A DNA stretch of 64,000 bases from Colias croceus (GCF_905220415.1 NC_059555.1:9416001-9480000), one strand, 5' to 3'; counted from the first letter of the stretch, positions 1 through 11,660 are shown. Made by a program: numbers and translations. Notes: a model not told the origin generated them from the sequence alone.

Positions 1-668
1 AAACTACTTTTATATGAAAGTAAATGTAGGTTATATGTTTATAGCGTTTATTGACGTGGCAACGTCTTATAATTCGATAGAGCCGGCTGCACGCACGAAA
101 AAACATGACTCATGCGGCGTTACCTCGCTCTGAGGCGTTCCATGTAAGGCTTGAAGTGCAAGCGAGAGCACGGAACGAGCGACAAAGAAGCAGACGTTCA
201 ACTATCGTCATATCAGCAAACCGACTTTACAGACAATCAATTTTTTTTACCAGTAAACGTATAAAAATAAACGCAGTCGGTAAAACATGGCTGAAATACG
301 ACGTTGTTTTAATTTTAATTCCATAAAATATGGTTCAGCTTCAGGGGAGGTTGGAAGGAAGAATTATGTCTCTGAAAATCAGTATGACAGTATGTGCTAT
401 TATTTAAAAACCGAGCGCCATTTTTACCTAAATGTAGATAAGTTGTTAAGTTCTATGTAATGTACTATGTAATGTATGTATGTATGTGTATGTAATGTAA
501 TATGGCGAAAACTGCTACACTTTTACCAATATTACTAAAATTTTATAAAGCCGTACAATAATATGGCTGCCATCTCGAGAATATATCGCATTTTCCATCG
601 ACAAGGAAATATTCATGAAGAATGCAGTCCAATATTACCAACTCGCATATAAAAATATAATACATTTA
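1..668. other. No gene seen; GC-richer patch at 60-330
   Basis: No recognisable coding sequence or repeat was found. Positions 80-240 are clearly GC-richer than their surroundings and contain an AP-1-like TGACTCAT at 106-113. An open frame of 73 codons crosses this patch, but it lacks codon structure I trust and has no clear splice signals. It may be promoter, 5' UTR or conserved non-coding DNA. Positions 470-500 hold a short TATG/TAATG simple repeat. Confidence 0.4.
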
Positions 669-1122
669 GGCCGTGTCGGCACTGCGGATATTTTCTGCGC
701 GAATAAAATTCGCTCGATTTTTATTCCGCTGTCAAAACTAGGTAGGTACACCTAAACGCACTGCTGATAAAATTCCGCGCGGAATTTGTCAGTTCGATGC
801 AGTTCGCCGTACAAAACGAACGTCTAAAATGGATAACCGATCAATTTTGATTTACTTGTTACTACGACTGACAAGCAAAACCCGCAAATATTATTCCGTA
901 GTGCGAATATAGTCATACTACATCATACTGCACAAAATACGGCGTGAAAAAAAATCGCACGAAGCACCAAATCACTGATTTGTGACTTCTAATTAGCGAA
1001 TTATTTTCCGCTTGGATTTTATTCCGCCAGTGCGGATACTCTTATTATATTCAATGTGTTAGTGTGTTACAGAATTGCGTATAAAAATACGCGCGGAAAA
1101 TAGCCGCAGTGCGGACACGGCC
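669..1122. mobile_element. MITE, TTA target duplication (family 1)
   Basis: The ends are inverted repeats: GGCCGTGTCGGCACTGCGG on the left and its near-exact complement at 1104-1122 on the right, with weaker pairing continuing inward for another 15-20 bp. Both sides carry TTA (666-668 and 1123-1125), a 3-bp target duplication of the TWA type used by PIF/Harbinger elements. The 454-bp interior is non-coding, so this is a non-autonomous copy. The superfamily is inferred from the target duplication alone. Confidence 0.75.
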
Positions 1123-1274
1123 TTACATTCGCTTTGAAATACGACAATCACAAATACATATACATAGTACATATACATATTATATACGACACAGTGCAGT
1201 ATTTCACAGGGAAAATGCCCCTTTTGCAGTAATGGGACAAATTCTTATTCTATTCTTACCTTTATTTCTTTACT

Positions 1275-1452
1275 ATCACTACATAGTATAAAACAAAGTC
1301 GCTTTCTCTATCCCTATGTCTCTATGTGTGATATCTTTAAAACTACACAACCGATTTTGATACGATTTTTTAATAGATAGAGTGATTCAAGAGGAATTTA
1401 TAATTTATCAGGTTTTAGACAAAGCGGGCCAAGCCGCGGGCGAAAAGCTAGT
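1275..1452 (-). mobile_element. Short interspersed element, subtype D
   Basis: Read on the minus strand it starts ACTAGCTTTTCGCCCGCGGC, continues through a GCTTTGTCTAAAACC-type segment and ends near ACTATGTAGTGAT. The same sequence occurs at 6976-7168 and in two parts at 48215-48735. It is a non-coding interspersed repeat with the head and tail layout common in lepidopteran genomes. Whether these are LINE-derived SINEs or another non-autonomous class cannot be settled from the sequence alone. Confidence 0.75.
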
Positions 1453-1824
1453 TTCTAATAATACAAAACTATATTGTGTTTGTTCGAACGTGCTTATCTG
1501 AAGAACTAATAGATCGATGATCCCTGACTGCTATGCATTATTTTTATAGTTTATACTTACTTGTTACTAACTAAGGCACGCGGCTTCACTCCTATGGTTA
1601 TGGGGTGAAAAATAAATATTATATTATTAGTTAAAATATACTCTGATGTTGAGGCCGCAAGCCTTTGCTAAATTATACCCATAATTGCTGATATACAATA
1701 TGTATCGATAACTTATACCTACTGAGTTCATTTAATTAAATTTCGCTAAATAATATTCAACTAATTCCATTTTATCAGTTTCAGCATAGACCCTAACTAA
1801 TAGAAACTATAAATCTAAATACAA
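1453..1824. other. AT-rich, only repeat remnants
   Basis: A short remnant near 1575-1650 (GCACGCGGCTTCACTCCTAT followed by a GGGGTGAAAAATAAATATTA segment) looks like the head of another interspersed element. Nothing else is recognisable. Confidence 0.4.
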
Positions 1825-1974
1825 ATGTTTGGGAGTTTTTGGATATTTCCCGTTTTATTTTTTAAAATAAATTATTGTCATTTTACTCATTAGGTCATCA
1901 GTTAAAAGTTTTTTTAATATCTGCAATAGTTACGGAATAATCGCCTGTGCACACTTAACGATTACACCCTGTAT
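1825..1974 (+). mobile_element. Fragment of the minisatellite-carrying element
   Basis: This segment ends in TCGCCTGTGCACACTTAACG ATTACACCCTGTA and matches 22210-22400 in the same orientation and 34034-34200 in the opposite orientation. The other two copies abut a CCGGAAAATG minisatellite; this copy has lost it. It is non-coding. The outer end (TACAGGGTG read inward) looks like a transposon terminus, but the superfamily is not identifiable here. Confidence 0.7.
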
Positions 1975-4331
1975 AATATTATCGAAACAATAATAATTAC
2001 AAATTAAACCAATAAATTCGAAACAAAGCGTACCTATTTATAAAAACTTTGCTGTTAAATACCAACTTTAGAGTTACGAACAAAATATGTTTCATATTTC
2101 GAAATAATTCTGCGTTGCTTTTATATTTTGTTACGTGAATTTGCTTAAAATATGTTCAAAGAATTTGCTGAATATTGTTTTGGGTTTCAAGAATATAAAT
2201 ATAAACAAAATAAGCGAGACATATTATTAATTTGTTCATGTTAACTTTGCCAGTGTCTTTGTCACTTTCTTTTTATCAATATAGTTGAAAGAAAGTCATG
2301 CTAACATCACAATTTTTTACTCAATAGCGGCGCGGCTGGACATTTTAATAATGTTAATTTGTGTTTGTCTCCGTTTGGATTATTATAATAACAATTTTTG
2401 GTAAAATTTATAAAACAACGAAGTAATTTCTAATACTTTCTATTCCTATTTCCATATTGATAGCTCTATTTTCAAAGCTGCAGACATACATCATAAACGC
2501 AGTTATCATCAATAATTCGAATGTTCTGCATACAACCGTTTAATTAATAGGCAAATATCAATTGTAATTATTTGCTAACAAAACAGATTCAATTATGTTG
2601 GCACACATGGACAGTGTAACTGAGGTAGAGCCAGGAAACGAGCGATTAGTTCGATTTGATTGAGTATAAACAAGTTTATGTAACGACTGTAAATATAAAC
2701 CAAATATTTATTTTTGTAAGAATATATTTTTTCAATTCTTATATTGATGGAATTTATATATTCAAAATATGGCACAATTGGACCAGCAGAGCTTATTATC
2801 CGCTCTGTTCAAAGAAGTATGTTACAATCCGCTAACTAGTTGAACGTTGAGTGACCCTTGTTAAATCAACGTTCGGCCTAATTATTCAATTGATTGCCGT
2901 CATTCAATGAACGCGCTAGTCATTCATTCAGATTCCACCAGATGACTGCAATAGACATGCCGCTTCAGCTTAGCTGTTAACACCGCTGTTTCCATGGCCC
3001 AGAGCCATGTTGCAGATCCGATCTAATTGCTGACACACCATTTCCAAACACATGGGCTTCAATGCAACGTTCAATTCAGTTGTGACGTGGATATGTATTG
3101 TGTATGTATCGAATTATCGCATACTGGTTACAGCCCGCGGCGTCGCTTGGTATCTGGTTGAGACATAACCATGCCGTAGCTCTGCTTGTTCATTTTGATG
3201 TTGAAAATTATTAATTACAGCTTTCACGTTTTATTAAAACAAGTAGGATCAAATTGAAAAATATTTAAATTAGATTGTAAACTTGAATAATATAGAACTT
3301 ATGTGTTGCTCCTTTAAAATTTTGGTTGACATCAACAAATGTTAAGTGGTCTATTCTATTCTTGTTTTTTTCTCTGCATAAGTATAATAATTAAGATAAT
3401 ATACCATACACGTACATAATTATTGCACTACTTTACATACACAGTACGTAAATACTTATTTACGAACCATGTTTCATACATTTTATAAAAAAGTGCAAAG
3501 GCGGAATGCTATGTGTTCAATTGGCTTCTTATTCGGGATCACCGCTATAGTTTTATTGCTTGTAAACATCTCCGGATACGTGTGTTTGTTTGTTCTTCGA
3601 TAATAGCGTTTAGGCTGTTCGTAGACGGACGTTTTGGTGTTAAAATATACGCGTCTTTATGTACAGTTAATCCCGTTTCAGACGATTTCATGAACACTGA
3701 AACAAAAAAAAAGTCCATTTATTACAGTTCAATTAAATAATTTTAGATATTATGAAATGTTATAGAGTTCGTTGCCGACTCTTTTCTGTAGAAAAAACTG
3801 TTTTGCGGAACTGATGGTAACTGTAAAAATTTACTTCTGTGTGTTCAAAAGCGCTTTTAGAATAAGTATCCTTAAATAAATGAATATTTGAGATTTGAGT
3901 TGCATTGACTGACGTTGCCATAGTATTTAGTAATCGTTCGTGTGTAAACAGCCTAACTAAGCCAATGTTCAATGTCGGATATTTTTGATGTTTCTAGGTT
4001 AATATCGAATACAGTCGGATATTGACTCAAGTCGATCGACTTCAGAATAGATTTAATACATTGGTTTTTAGATAACTAGATAGTCGAATTGTTTCTTGAA
4101 ATTTTATAGAAATATTATATTGACTTTGAATTCTATCGGAATAATACGATTTAGTTTTGCGATCAAATAGCAAATGTTTATATCGTAAAGACAAAAAACA
4201 GAGATTGTATTTTAGATTTTGATTGCTTTGATACAGAATAAACTTTTTGTTTACCAGCATTTTTTTCATTTTCTTTTAATAACACATTTTATTAACGTAC
4301 CTATATACGTAATACACGTAAATAACACTTA
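1975..4331. other. No gene or repeat recognised
   Basis: This is AT-rich sequence without convincing open frames. Positions 2840-3110 are conspicuously richer in GC, lack any repeat seen elsewhere in the window and have stops in all frames. That patch could be a conserved non-coding or regulatory element, but this cannot be tested without other genomes. Confidence 0.4.
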
Positions 4332-4539
4332 GGCTGATTGCAGAGCTTCACCGACCGTCAGTGCGTACCGTCGGTCCTGACGATACGCATCAACAATGTG
4401 TATGACTATGACACTAATGCGCATGACAATACGCGTGCGTATGGTCGGTCTAGCTATGAACGGCTTTATGAATTTCCATTTAAATGACAAGCGCGACTGA
4501 CGTACGCACTGATGGTCGGTCAAGCTCTGCAACCAGCCT
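4332..4539. mobile_element. MITE with long inverted repeats (family 2, copy 1)
   Basis: The two ends are complementary over roughly 55 bp (left starts GGCTGATTGCAGAGCTTCAC; the right end reads the same on the other strand). The flanks are TTA and TAA. A second copy at 17349-17539 shares ends and interior. It is non-coding, and the 208-bp length is typical of MITEs. The TTA-type flank suggests a PIF/Harbinger-like mobiliser, which is inference. Confidence 0.85.
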
Positions 4540-5006
4540 AACACGATGACTTAATACTTTTACATATTGTCTATTCAAAACAAAAAAATTCAAAACGTGG
4601 CTCTATGTCCAAATAAACCTGAATACTTATCTATTAAATTGATATCCACTACAAAGCTCTATCCTACAAACAGGTAAAAAGTGAACATCATAACTGACAT
4701 ATTAGGTACTTACTATTGAAAAGCCATATTCAATTCGATTCATCCGTTTTGGCTGGATTGCCACATGTAATATTATAGCATATTTAAAATTAATCTCTCT
4801 CCGATAAACTTATAAAAATAAATGGTTTTTCATTATTTAAACAGAAATATTTAAAATAACCTGATCCTACATCAAAAGCTCGGATAAAGTTTCTTTGAAC
4901 AAGCAAATAAAAATAGTTTATAGAATAAAATTACTGATTTTATAGCATAGCATTTTCTTGTCTTTGATTCTACGGAAATACTTAGTCTCTAACTATATTT
5001 ATAGTT

Positions 5007-5196
5007 TACTAGTGGTCCGCCCCGGCTTCGCCCGTGGTACATATTTCGCAATAAAAGGTAGCCTATGTCCTTTCTCGGGTATCAAAATATCTCCATACCA
5101 AATTTCATGCAAATTGGTTCAGTAGTTTAGTCGTGATTGAGTAACAGACAGACAGACAGACAGAGTTACTTTCGAATTTATAATATTAGTATGGAT
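5007..5196 (+). mobile_element. Short interspersed element, subtype A
   Basis: The head is ACTAGTGGTCCGCCCCGGCT. The middle carries CCTTTCTCGGGTATCAAAAT. A run of GACA repeats leads to the tail GAGTTACTTTCG...TAATATTAGTATGGAT. Other copies are at 27230-27464, 30361-30546, 38938-39122 and a divergent one at 14970-15129. It is non-coding and all copies end at the same tail, consistent with target-primed retrotransposition. Confidence 0.85.
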
Positions 5197-5216
5197 TATT
5201 ATTATTTATTACTACA

Positions 5217-5380
5217 CTAGTGCATTGGTTTGTGTATTTGTAATGATTTTTATGGTTCAAATCCCAGTGGAGGTAAGTCTTTTAGGACACAGAAGGTGAC
5301 AGAAGGTGATTACTTCTGTGTCACTATAGAAGAACCGATGTGCAATACATCTGCCTCCACTAGACTTCACTTTAAAAAAT
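5217..5380 (+). mobile_element. Possible degraded tRNA-headed SINE
   Basis: A box-B-like GGTTCAAATCCC at 5254-5265 follows a weak box-A-like segment, and the downstream part (CACAGAAGGTGA...GAACCGATGTGCAATACATC) resembles SINE body sequence. No second copy was found in the window, so this is tentative. Confidence 0.35.
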
Positions 5381-5842
5381 AGTAGAGACAACCAATTTAA
5401 TTAAATTTTAAATATCTTATATAGGTAAATAAGTTTACCTATTTCTTCATAGGTACTTTATAATAATATCTAATTAAAAGATACGCAGTTAAAATTTGTT
5501 ATAAAACTTTTTTACAAGACAGTTCAAAATATATCACCGACGTTACTGGTCAAAAATAATATGCTCGTATGACTAAAATGTTATCTTAATTCGTTTTCAT
5601 ATAATTGATTTACAAATAAATAAACTTTTGAACTTATTATAGTAGGTACTTAAATTATGTGGGCGTTTTAAATTATACATACTAATGTAACACTGTCTGT
5701 CTGTTAGCGTACATAATCGCTAAATCTATTTCGATTAAACTCGCATTAAGATAATTAAAAATCAATTGTTATAGGGCTCGATCGAGGGCTAGTTTTTATT
5801 CACAAAACTATCCATATATATCTATATATATATATATAATAA
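5381..5842. other. AT-rich; ends in a TA microsatellite
   Basis: No gene is seen. A TATATA tract at about 5814-5852 leads directly into the following interspersed element. Confidence 0.5.
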
Positions 5843-6040
5843 TTATATATATAAAACTCAAAGGTGACTGATATAGTGATCTATCAACGCACAGCCCAAA
5901 CCACTGGAAAAAACTACTGAAATTTGGCATGCAGGTAGATGTTAGGACGTAGGCATCCGCTAAGAAAGGATTTCCCGAAGTTCTTGCGGGAACGGGGAAA
6001 AACGGGTATGCACGTACAAAGTCGTGGGCGGAAGCTAGTA
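5843..6040 (-). mobile_element. Short interspersed element, subtype E, copy 1
   Basis: Read on the plus strand it contains CTCAAAGGTGACTGATATAG, a GCATGCAGGTAGATGT segment, GGGAACGGGGAAAAACGGG and ends GTGGGCGGAAGCTAGT, which is the reverse of the shared ACTAGCTTCCGCCCAC head. A closely similar copy is at 21121-21322. It is non-coding. Confidence 0.8.
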
Positions 6041-6975
6041 TAAATTATACATGTATTCTAAGCCCCTAAGGAGATGATGTTTGAAATTATTATTGTATCT
6101 AAGTAGATAAATATTTCAGTTTAAACGTTTTCTACCTAACTAATAGGTACGTTTGTTTAAAAATGTTGTCTACCTTTTCTTTACAAATGGTTGTTACGTT
6201 TCTTGCTTCAACAATATAATAATATGTACATTAAAAAAACTAAATGAATACTAAATAAACATAAAATAAGGAAATGAACACGAGCAAAGCCGTGGGTCGA
6301 ATGTAGTGTTGTATAATATCCTGGATTGTTAGTAAATACATCTCGCAACATAATAATATTTATGAAGATCAAACGATGTTCACAGATCATAGTTACAATA
6401 TAAATATTTATCTTTTCAACGAGATTTTCAAAGAAACAATTTTAAATTTTTTATAAACTACATATTTTGTTTTCTAAGCATATAGTACAAAGTACTTTAT
6501 ATCGTACAAAAAACACGTTTTAACGGACATAAATTGTGATTAATTCCTAGATATCAAATTAATACCATATCTTATAAGTATCCTTAGATTCAATATTAAA
6601 AATTTAAAAAGAATATTAGTATTGTTTTAAATAATATTCAAAGTTGAAGCTTTGATTAATTATTATTCTTAGTAAAACTTCTTACTACAATTAAAAAAAT
6701 ATATCTATACTTAATAAATAGTAAAACGTGACCATTGACGTGATCAATAGAAAATCTCATTGATATTTCAATTTAGCGCGTACTCACCGTGAAATTGTCC
6801 AAAACATTTTTTTTTTTCATATTTAAATAAGGCAAAACATGAATACCATATTTTGGCACATGACTAGATATTTTAAATAAGTATTTTTAACAAAAACTAA
6901 ACCGCTTTTAACTGGCTAGAACTGGACAAAATATCAATGGGAACAACCGGAAGACATGCTTTCAAATAAAAAATA
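6041..6975. other. No gene or repeat recognised
   Basis: AT-rich sequence. Short open frames here have no coding character and no splice context. Confidence 0.5.
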
Positions 6976-7168
6976 ACTATCTTTCCGCCCGCGGCTTCGC
7001 CCGCTTTGTCTAAAACTTAATAAATAATATACTAAGACCTTCCTCTTGAATCACTCTATCTAATGAAAAAACCGCAACAAAAGCGGTTGCGTAGTTTTCA
7101 AGATTTAAGCATACAAAGGGACATAGGGACAGAGTAAGCGACTTTGTTTTATAATAATATATAGTGAT
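6976..7168 (+). mobile_element. Short interspersed element, subtype D
   Basis: It starts TTTCCGCCCGCGGCTTCGCC, has the GCTTTGTCTAAAACTT segment, then CATACAAAGGGACATAGGGA, and ends near TATAGTGAT. It matches 1275-1452 (other strand) and 48215-48735. Confidence 0.8.
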
Positions 7169-7689
7169 TATCAAGATAAATAGTAAATATAAATAAGTAA
7201 ATACAGTTGTATTGAGAAAACCCTCCTTTTTTGAAGTTGGTTGAAAATAGAGATCTTATTTATCGCTCAAATAATAAATGAATTCTCAAAACAAATAATT
7301 ACAACTTATGGTTCCGTATATACTCGACGGGTCACATAAGTTTGCGCGCGCAAAACTGTGCAACTGGTTATACAAAGATTATTTGTACAGATGCGACATG
7401 AGATAACAATGTTTATTCGTTAGATATGTATGTAGAATTAATAAAATTATATAAATTAGTTTGTAAGAAATGGATATTTCAATTTTATGGGTTTATTCTT
7501 GGTATTTGTAAATAAAGGGATGGTTAATTATATATTGGAAGACTCATCTACATTTTTATGCGCACACCTATAATTTTAGGCGGTAAATAACTAAGCATAT
7601 TAGAATTTTAAACATCACAATTATTATAGTAAATGTAAAAGTAGGTATTGATAATATTCAGTGTTCAAATACACACTTAAAAACATATA

Positions 7690-8137
7690 AATCAGGTTTT
7701 CATGCCACTTACGACGCAACACTGACGTAATTAGAATTATGTTCATTAGTCAAACTGTATCAACAAGTTACGTCATTCCACGTCTGCCGAATACTCTTTG
7801 CCGCGTTGTTTCATACCATACGCTGCTGGCGCGGCAGTTCCCAACAAACCCGCATGGAGTTTTGACCCCGACGGTCGTTTCTTTTTACTTTTTATTTTTT
7901 TTACGTCTCCGCTTTATCGTTCCACAACATGCACAGATAAAACAAAACTTTCAAAAAAAGAAAACTACACAAGCAAAGGAAAGTTTGCATACAGGCTACA
8001 GCCATATCACAAAAAAGTTTTAATTGTACAAGTTTTATATATTTTCAAAGGTGCTCTTTATGCCTTCTAAGTGTTTTTAAATATTTGTAGTTTTACGATT
8101 ATTATTAAATTGTGAATGCGTGTGAAGTTTGTGTGAA
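7690..8137 (+). promoter_or_regulatory. Possible promoter/5' UTR block of a host gene
   Basis: This is one of the few GC-richer, apparently single-copy blocks. It holds TGACGTAA at 7723-7730 and its exact complement TTACGTCA at 7768-7775, 37 bp apart. Both match CRE/bZIP-type sites. A 6-codon upstream frame starts at 8115 and stops before the ATG at 8138. The block runs into the exon candidate at 8138-8196. The function is inferred from position and composition only. Confidence 0.3.
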
Positions 8138-8196
8138 ATGAATGGAATTTTCGTGGATTCAGAACGGAACGCACAAATGGCGGGAAATATTGACAG
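8138..8196 (+). CDS. Candidate first coding exon, unknown gene
   Basis: An ATG at 8138 opens a frame of 19 codons plus two bases (starting MNGIFVDSERNAQMAGNID) that runs straight into a textbook 5' splice site, CAG|GTGAGT, at 8194-8202. It lies downstream of a GC-richer block with paired bZIP-type sites. The exon ends with two bases of a split codon. A downstream exon candidate at 52154-52328 begins with the single base needed to restore frame. I do not recognise the product. It may equally be a non-coding 5' exon or a chance donor. Confidence 0.3.
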
Positions 8197-8431
8197 GTGA
8201 GTAGATGACAGATTAAAAACAAGTTTACAAAACAACGTAACGGTTGCATAAGAAAATGTTACCGGTTTATAATTAAGAGTAATGTAGTATTATCGGAGTT
8301 TTATGGTCAGTGCATGTCGCAATATTGCCTTCGCTATGTAAAACTATAATATGCGTGACTATAATGTACCTACTTTTGATTATTTTTTAAAGGTTATTAA
8401 TTTATTACCTTTAAATTTGATGTTGGAATTT
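8197..8431. other. Putative intron start; nothing else seen
   Basis: This follows the donor at 8197 and contains no recognised repeat. Confidence 0.3.
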
Positions 8432-8665
8432 TTGAAGTGAAACTTCTTTATAGGGGTTGGAAAAAAAATTAGTGTACCTAACATTTTTTTGTTACGCGTG
8501 ACATTTTTCCGTTACGCGCCATCTTTTTCTTATCCCTTCCACGCGTGATTCGACGTACTTATTTTTATAAAGTTGCATATATAGTAAATTATTTTTTGAA
8601 AAATAAGGTCATTAAGAAGTTTCACTTCTTACGTATGCACACTAGTACACGCACACATTTTTTTT
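8432..8665. repeat. GAAGTGAAACTTC-bearing repeat, copy 1
   Basis: A dyad-symmetric GAAGTGAAACTTC motif at about 8436 and its partner at about 8619 bracket a segment containing GTTACGCGTGACATTTTTCC and GTTACGCGCCATC. The same arrangement, inverted, is at 46990-47265. Shorter related pieces lie at 13470-13535, 31880-31965, 42895-42955 and 44984-45102. It is an unclassified interspersed repeat and non-coding. Confidence 0.7.
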
Positions 8666-9289
8666 ATTTGATACCTTTATTAGGATTTTTAGGGATTTTC
8701 GGCAAAATAGTTGTCAAAAAAACCAATTTCTAAATTAGATTTATTCTCATTAACATGCGAATTTTTATTTAGCATACCTACCTACCTACTCATTCAGCAA
8801 ATGTCAAAATATGCAATTGATAATTATTATAATAAATATAATTATTAATTAAGTATTATTTATTATGACCGCAAATCAAGAACCCAACTTCTTTACAACT
8901 ATTCTAGTTATTTAATAATAAATAAGTATAATATATTTCATTTTACGTTTCAGAACATGAGGTTTTCTTAAATATTTAAGTATTTCTTTATTAAAGTTAA
9001 AATATTCGAAGGTTGAAATATAACACAACCAATTATCGCATACTCTATAATTGACTCTAAATTATTACAAACTACACTAATAGCATCGTTATTGTTCAAA
9101 TTGCGTTTCAAATTAAAAGATAACAAAACGATACGTTATATATTACTTAGTATATGGAAATCTTGCATTTAATAGCCTTCAAATAATTATAATTATATTT
9201 TGTAAGGGGGAAATTGTAGGATCATTGACTGAAGTCCTGTAAAATCTTGTAAACTTCTTAAACAGTTTTTATTTATTGATAAAATCCTC
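8666..9289. other. No gene or repeat recognised
   Basis: Very AT-rich sequence. Confidence 0.5.
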
Positions 9290-9475
9290 CAGGTGCAAAT
9301 CGCAAAGAACATTTAAAAATAATCCTTGTGGATACTCAAAGGAAAACCTGCATAGTTCCCTTCTAACTATCTTTTGTGTTAATCCAAGTTTTTCTCTGTG
9401 TGTGCCAAGTTTAATGAAAATCGGTTTAGCAGGTTTTACGTGAAGGGGTTACAAACAAACTTTTGAATGTATAAT
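9290..9475 (+). mobile_element. Degraded short interspersed element, subtype B
   Basis: Remnant words GCATAGTTCCC, GTGTTAATCCAAGT, GTGTGCCAAGTTTAATG and AATCGGTTTAGCAG occur in the same order as in the intact copies at 16297-16503, 46191-46394 and 62031-62247. The head and tail are eroded. Confidence 0.6.
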
Positions 9476-9483
9476 ATCGTAGT

Positions 9484-9615
9484 TGCCTGGCAGAGATCAC
9501 TGCATAGTGATAAGCCCGCTCTTTGTGCTTTTATGGTATGTGTTTTTGTAACCTTTATGTACAGTTTACCTCTATATTCTTGCACAATAAAGTGTTAAAT
9601 AAATCAATAAATAAA
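9484..9615 (+). mobile_element. LINE 3' end fragment
   Basis: The segment CTGGCAGAGATCACTGCATA followed by GTGATAAGCCCGC, a GTAACCTTTATGTA stretch and CAATAAAGTGTTAAATAAAT resembles the 3' UTR and A-rich tail common to insect LINE copies. A second related fragment is at 22898-23045. No RT sequence is attached. Confidence 0.55.
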
Positions 9616-10486
9616 TCAGTAGGATATTATCTTAGTAATATTATGTAGAGCCTCATCATGTCAATCGAAGTTTAGGTTCCTTGTTGGAATGAAATATCTC
9701 ATTATTTCCGTATTACGATGCAGATTCGAATGTATATTTCATCGCGATACGTGCAGAACCCATGAGACCACAGTTACTTCACTCTATGCATGACTTTTTA
9801 GAATGAAGACGTCGTATTTTGACCCTCAGGCCATCCTTGATATTAAAGTACTACATAGATATTACATACTATAAGAATTTCCTTTATGTCTTATATTTAT
9901 AGAACTTGCGTGTACCAATATTAGTTACCATACTCCTCCGAAACGGCTGGACCGATTCTTATGAAATTTTGTGTTTATTACATAGATCTGTGAAGCGGCC
10001 AATATCTATTTTTCAGTAGATGAGTCAGGCAGAACGTTTGCGAAACAGCTAGTAATTATTATAAAGGAAAGTGTCAAGAGAATGCAAGAGCAATATTTAT
10101 CAGTAACACAAAGTGATTTTCTTTTAAACAATAGTTGCGATGTCTCAAGAGCGTAATGTTTACAAATCGTTAGGATAACTCGAGTAGGTATTCTGTGTGT
10201 TTCTTATACGCACTTGTTTATTTAACAACGCTATAAAAGCCTTTAAAACGACGTGTTTAAAATAAAATATAGCTGTGTATCTTTAAATTTTACTTTGACT
10301 CTAGAATTTTATTTACTGAGAGCGACATAGATGTAAAAAAAATAAAAACAGTTGATTCATGCATATTATATCTACACGTGACAGCTTTTACATTTGACAA
10401 ATATCTATTTATTATTATACATATATTTTTTATATATTATATATTATTATGCATATTATGTGCCTACTTTAACGGATCTATATTAT
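9616..10486. other. No gene or repeat recognised
   Basis: Mostly AT-rich. A stretch at 9925-10050 with ACGGCTGGACCGATTCTTATG and CAGGCAGAACG looks like an old interspersed element remnant. Confidence 0.4.
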
Positions 10487-10640
10487 GATTTGCTGTGCCC
10501 TGCGGTTTTACCCGCATTGCTTCGCTCCTATTAGTCTTAGCGTGATGATATATAGCAAATCCTCCTCGATAAATGGACTATCTAACACTAAAATATTTTT
10601 TCCAAACGGACCCGATGTTCCTGAGATTAGCACATTATAA
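10487..10640 (+). mobile_element. Short interspersed element, subtype C
   Basis: It shows the subtype C order: GTGCCCTGCGGTTTTACCCG, CTTAGCGTGATGATATATAG, CCTCGATAAATGGACTATCT and a TTCCTGAGATTAGC tail segment. Other copies: 14092-14270, 20015-20224, 30285-30629, 33736-33850, 44514-44680, 51034-51235, 51251-51448 and 53409-53608. It is non-coding. Confidence 0.8.
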
Positions 10641-10665
10641 TATGAATACAAATACCAAATATCTT

Positions 10666-10738
10666 ACCAAGCTTAGAATAGAATCAGATCGTGCCGTGTG
10701 TGAAAATTCTCCTGAAAATATTTATTTATTTATTTATC
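10666..10738 (+). mobile_element. tRNA-SINE 3' fragment
   Basis: AAGCTTAGAATAGAATCAGA followed by a GTGTGAAAATTCTCCTGAAAATATTTA tail segment corresponds to the 3' end of the tRNA-headed SINE at 62305-62550. The tail here is a TTTA repeat. Confidence 0.65.
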
Positions 10739-11436
10739 TAAATTAACCGAACATTTAAAATGTGAAAATATAACAAACAGACGAAATGTTTCGCATTTAT
10801 AATATTACAGTTGTTCAGGGAGTCATAACAATTTGATGTGGTTATGTGCCTTGTCTTTTATAATTAAATGTTAACCTGTAAGGGCCGTCAAGGGAGCCCC
10901 TGTAAGCCTATTATTACGTGATCCTTCTGAACAGGTCTGTCATACTAAGAGCATTGTTATAGCCCTTTAAGCATTTCTCACTAAATACCTCTACTTAAAT
11001 ATAGTTTAGTAAGGAACAGGTCTATCAAATTTTTGCTGTTACCTGGTTAGGAAATGGCTTTTCTATTTTGTTGGATTAGATTAGAATAAAAATGTATGAG
11101 TGAATTTTATATAGAATATTTTAAAATTATATACCTAAGTAGGTACCTATTGAAAAAAAAATTGTTCTGTATTGATTTGTGTACTCAAGAAAGATATTTG
11201 TTTTTCGTCTGAAGTTTTTTAAATATTAAATTATCTTTTTGAAAGTGAACCTTGTTTGTTTATCTATAGACAAACTGATGTTTATTTAATTTACGTCTAA
11301 CTAAAAACCTATTAGACACAATTAGAAATAAACTAGTATTGACTAAAAGAATAGTCTTGAACTATAGTAAAAATGGAGTCGCGATGCGTCAACCAGTTTA
11401 CCTTCTTACCAAAAAAGGTAATTAATTATCAATGAA
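10739..11436. other. No gene or repeat recognised
   Basis: AT-rich sequence. A short GC-richer patch lies near 10875-10950. Confidence 0.5.
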
Positions 11437-11660
11437 TGTTTGCCTAGTGGTTGTCACCGAGGCTATTCAGTCAGAGGTTGTGGATTCGATCCCCACTGGA
11501 CAAAATCTTCTATGATTATTTATGTTTCACAAAAATACAGTATAGTAGGTATACAAAGCTATTTGTAACGTTAGTTATCTTCATGTAAAAATCATTTAAA
11601 ATGAGCTCTAGGATTTTGTAGATAACCCGGAAAAGAAATGAAATTTATAAATAAATAACA
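11437..11660 (+). mobile_element. tRNA-derived SINE
   Basis: The head is tRNA-like: box A TGCCTAGTGGTT near 11440 and box B GGATTCGATCC at about 11485-11495, the intragenic RNA polymerase III promoter of a SINE. The body runs into an ACCCGGAAAAGAAATG segment and an A/T-rich tail near 11650. It is not a functional tRNA because no complete cloverleaf can be drawn. It differs from the SINE at 62305 in its head and shares its general plan. Confidence 0.65.

Noticed and set aside
7739..8070. Overlapping 90- and 94-codon frames upstream of the exon candidate
   Set aside because: Two overlapping frames in different phases, low-complexity Phe/Lys content, no family similarity; better explained as 5' UTR or non-coding DNA.
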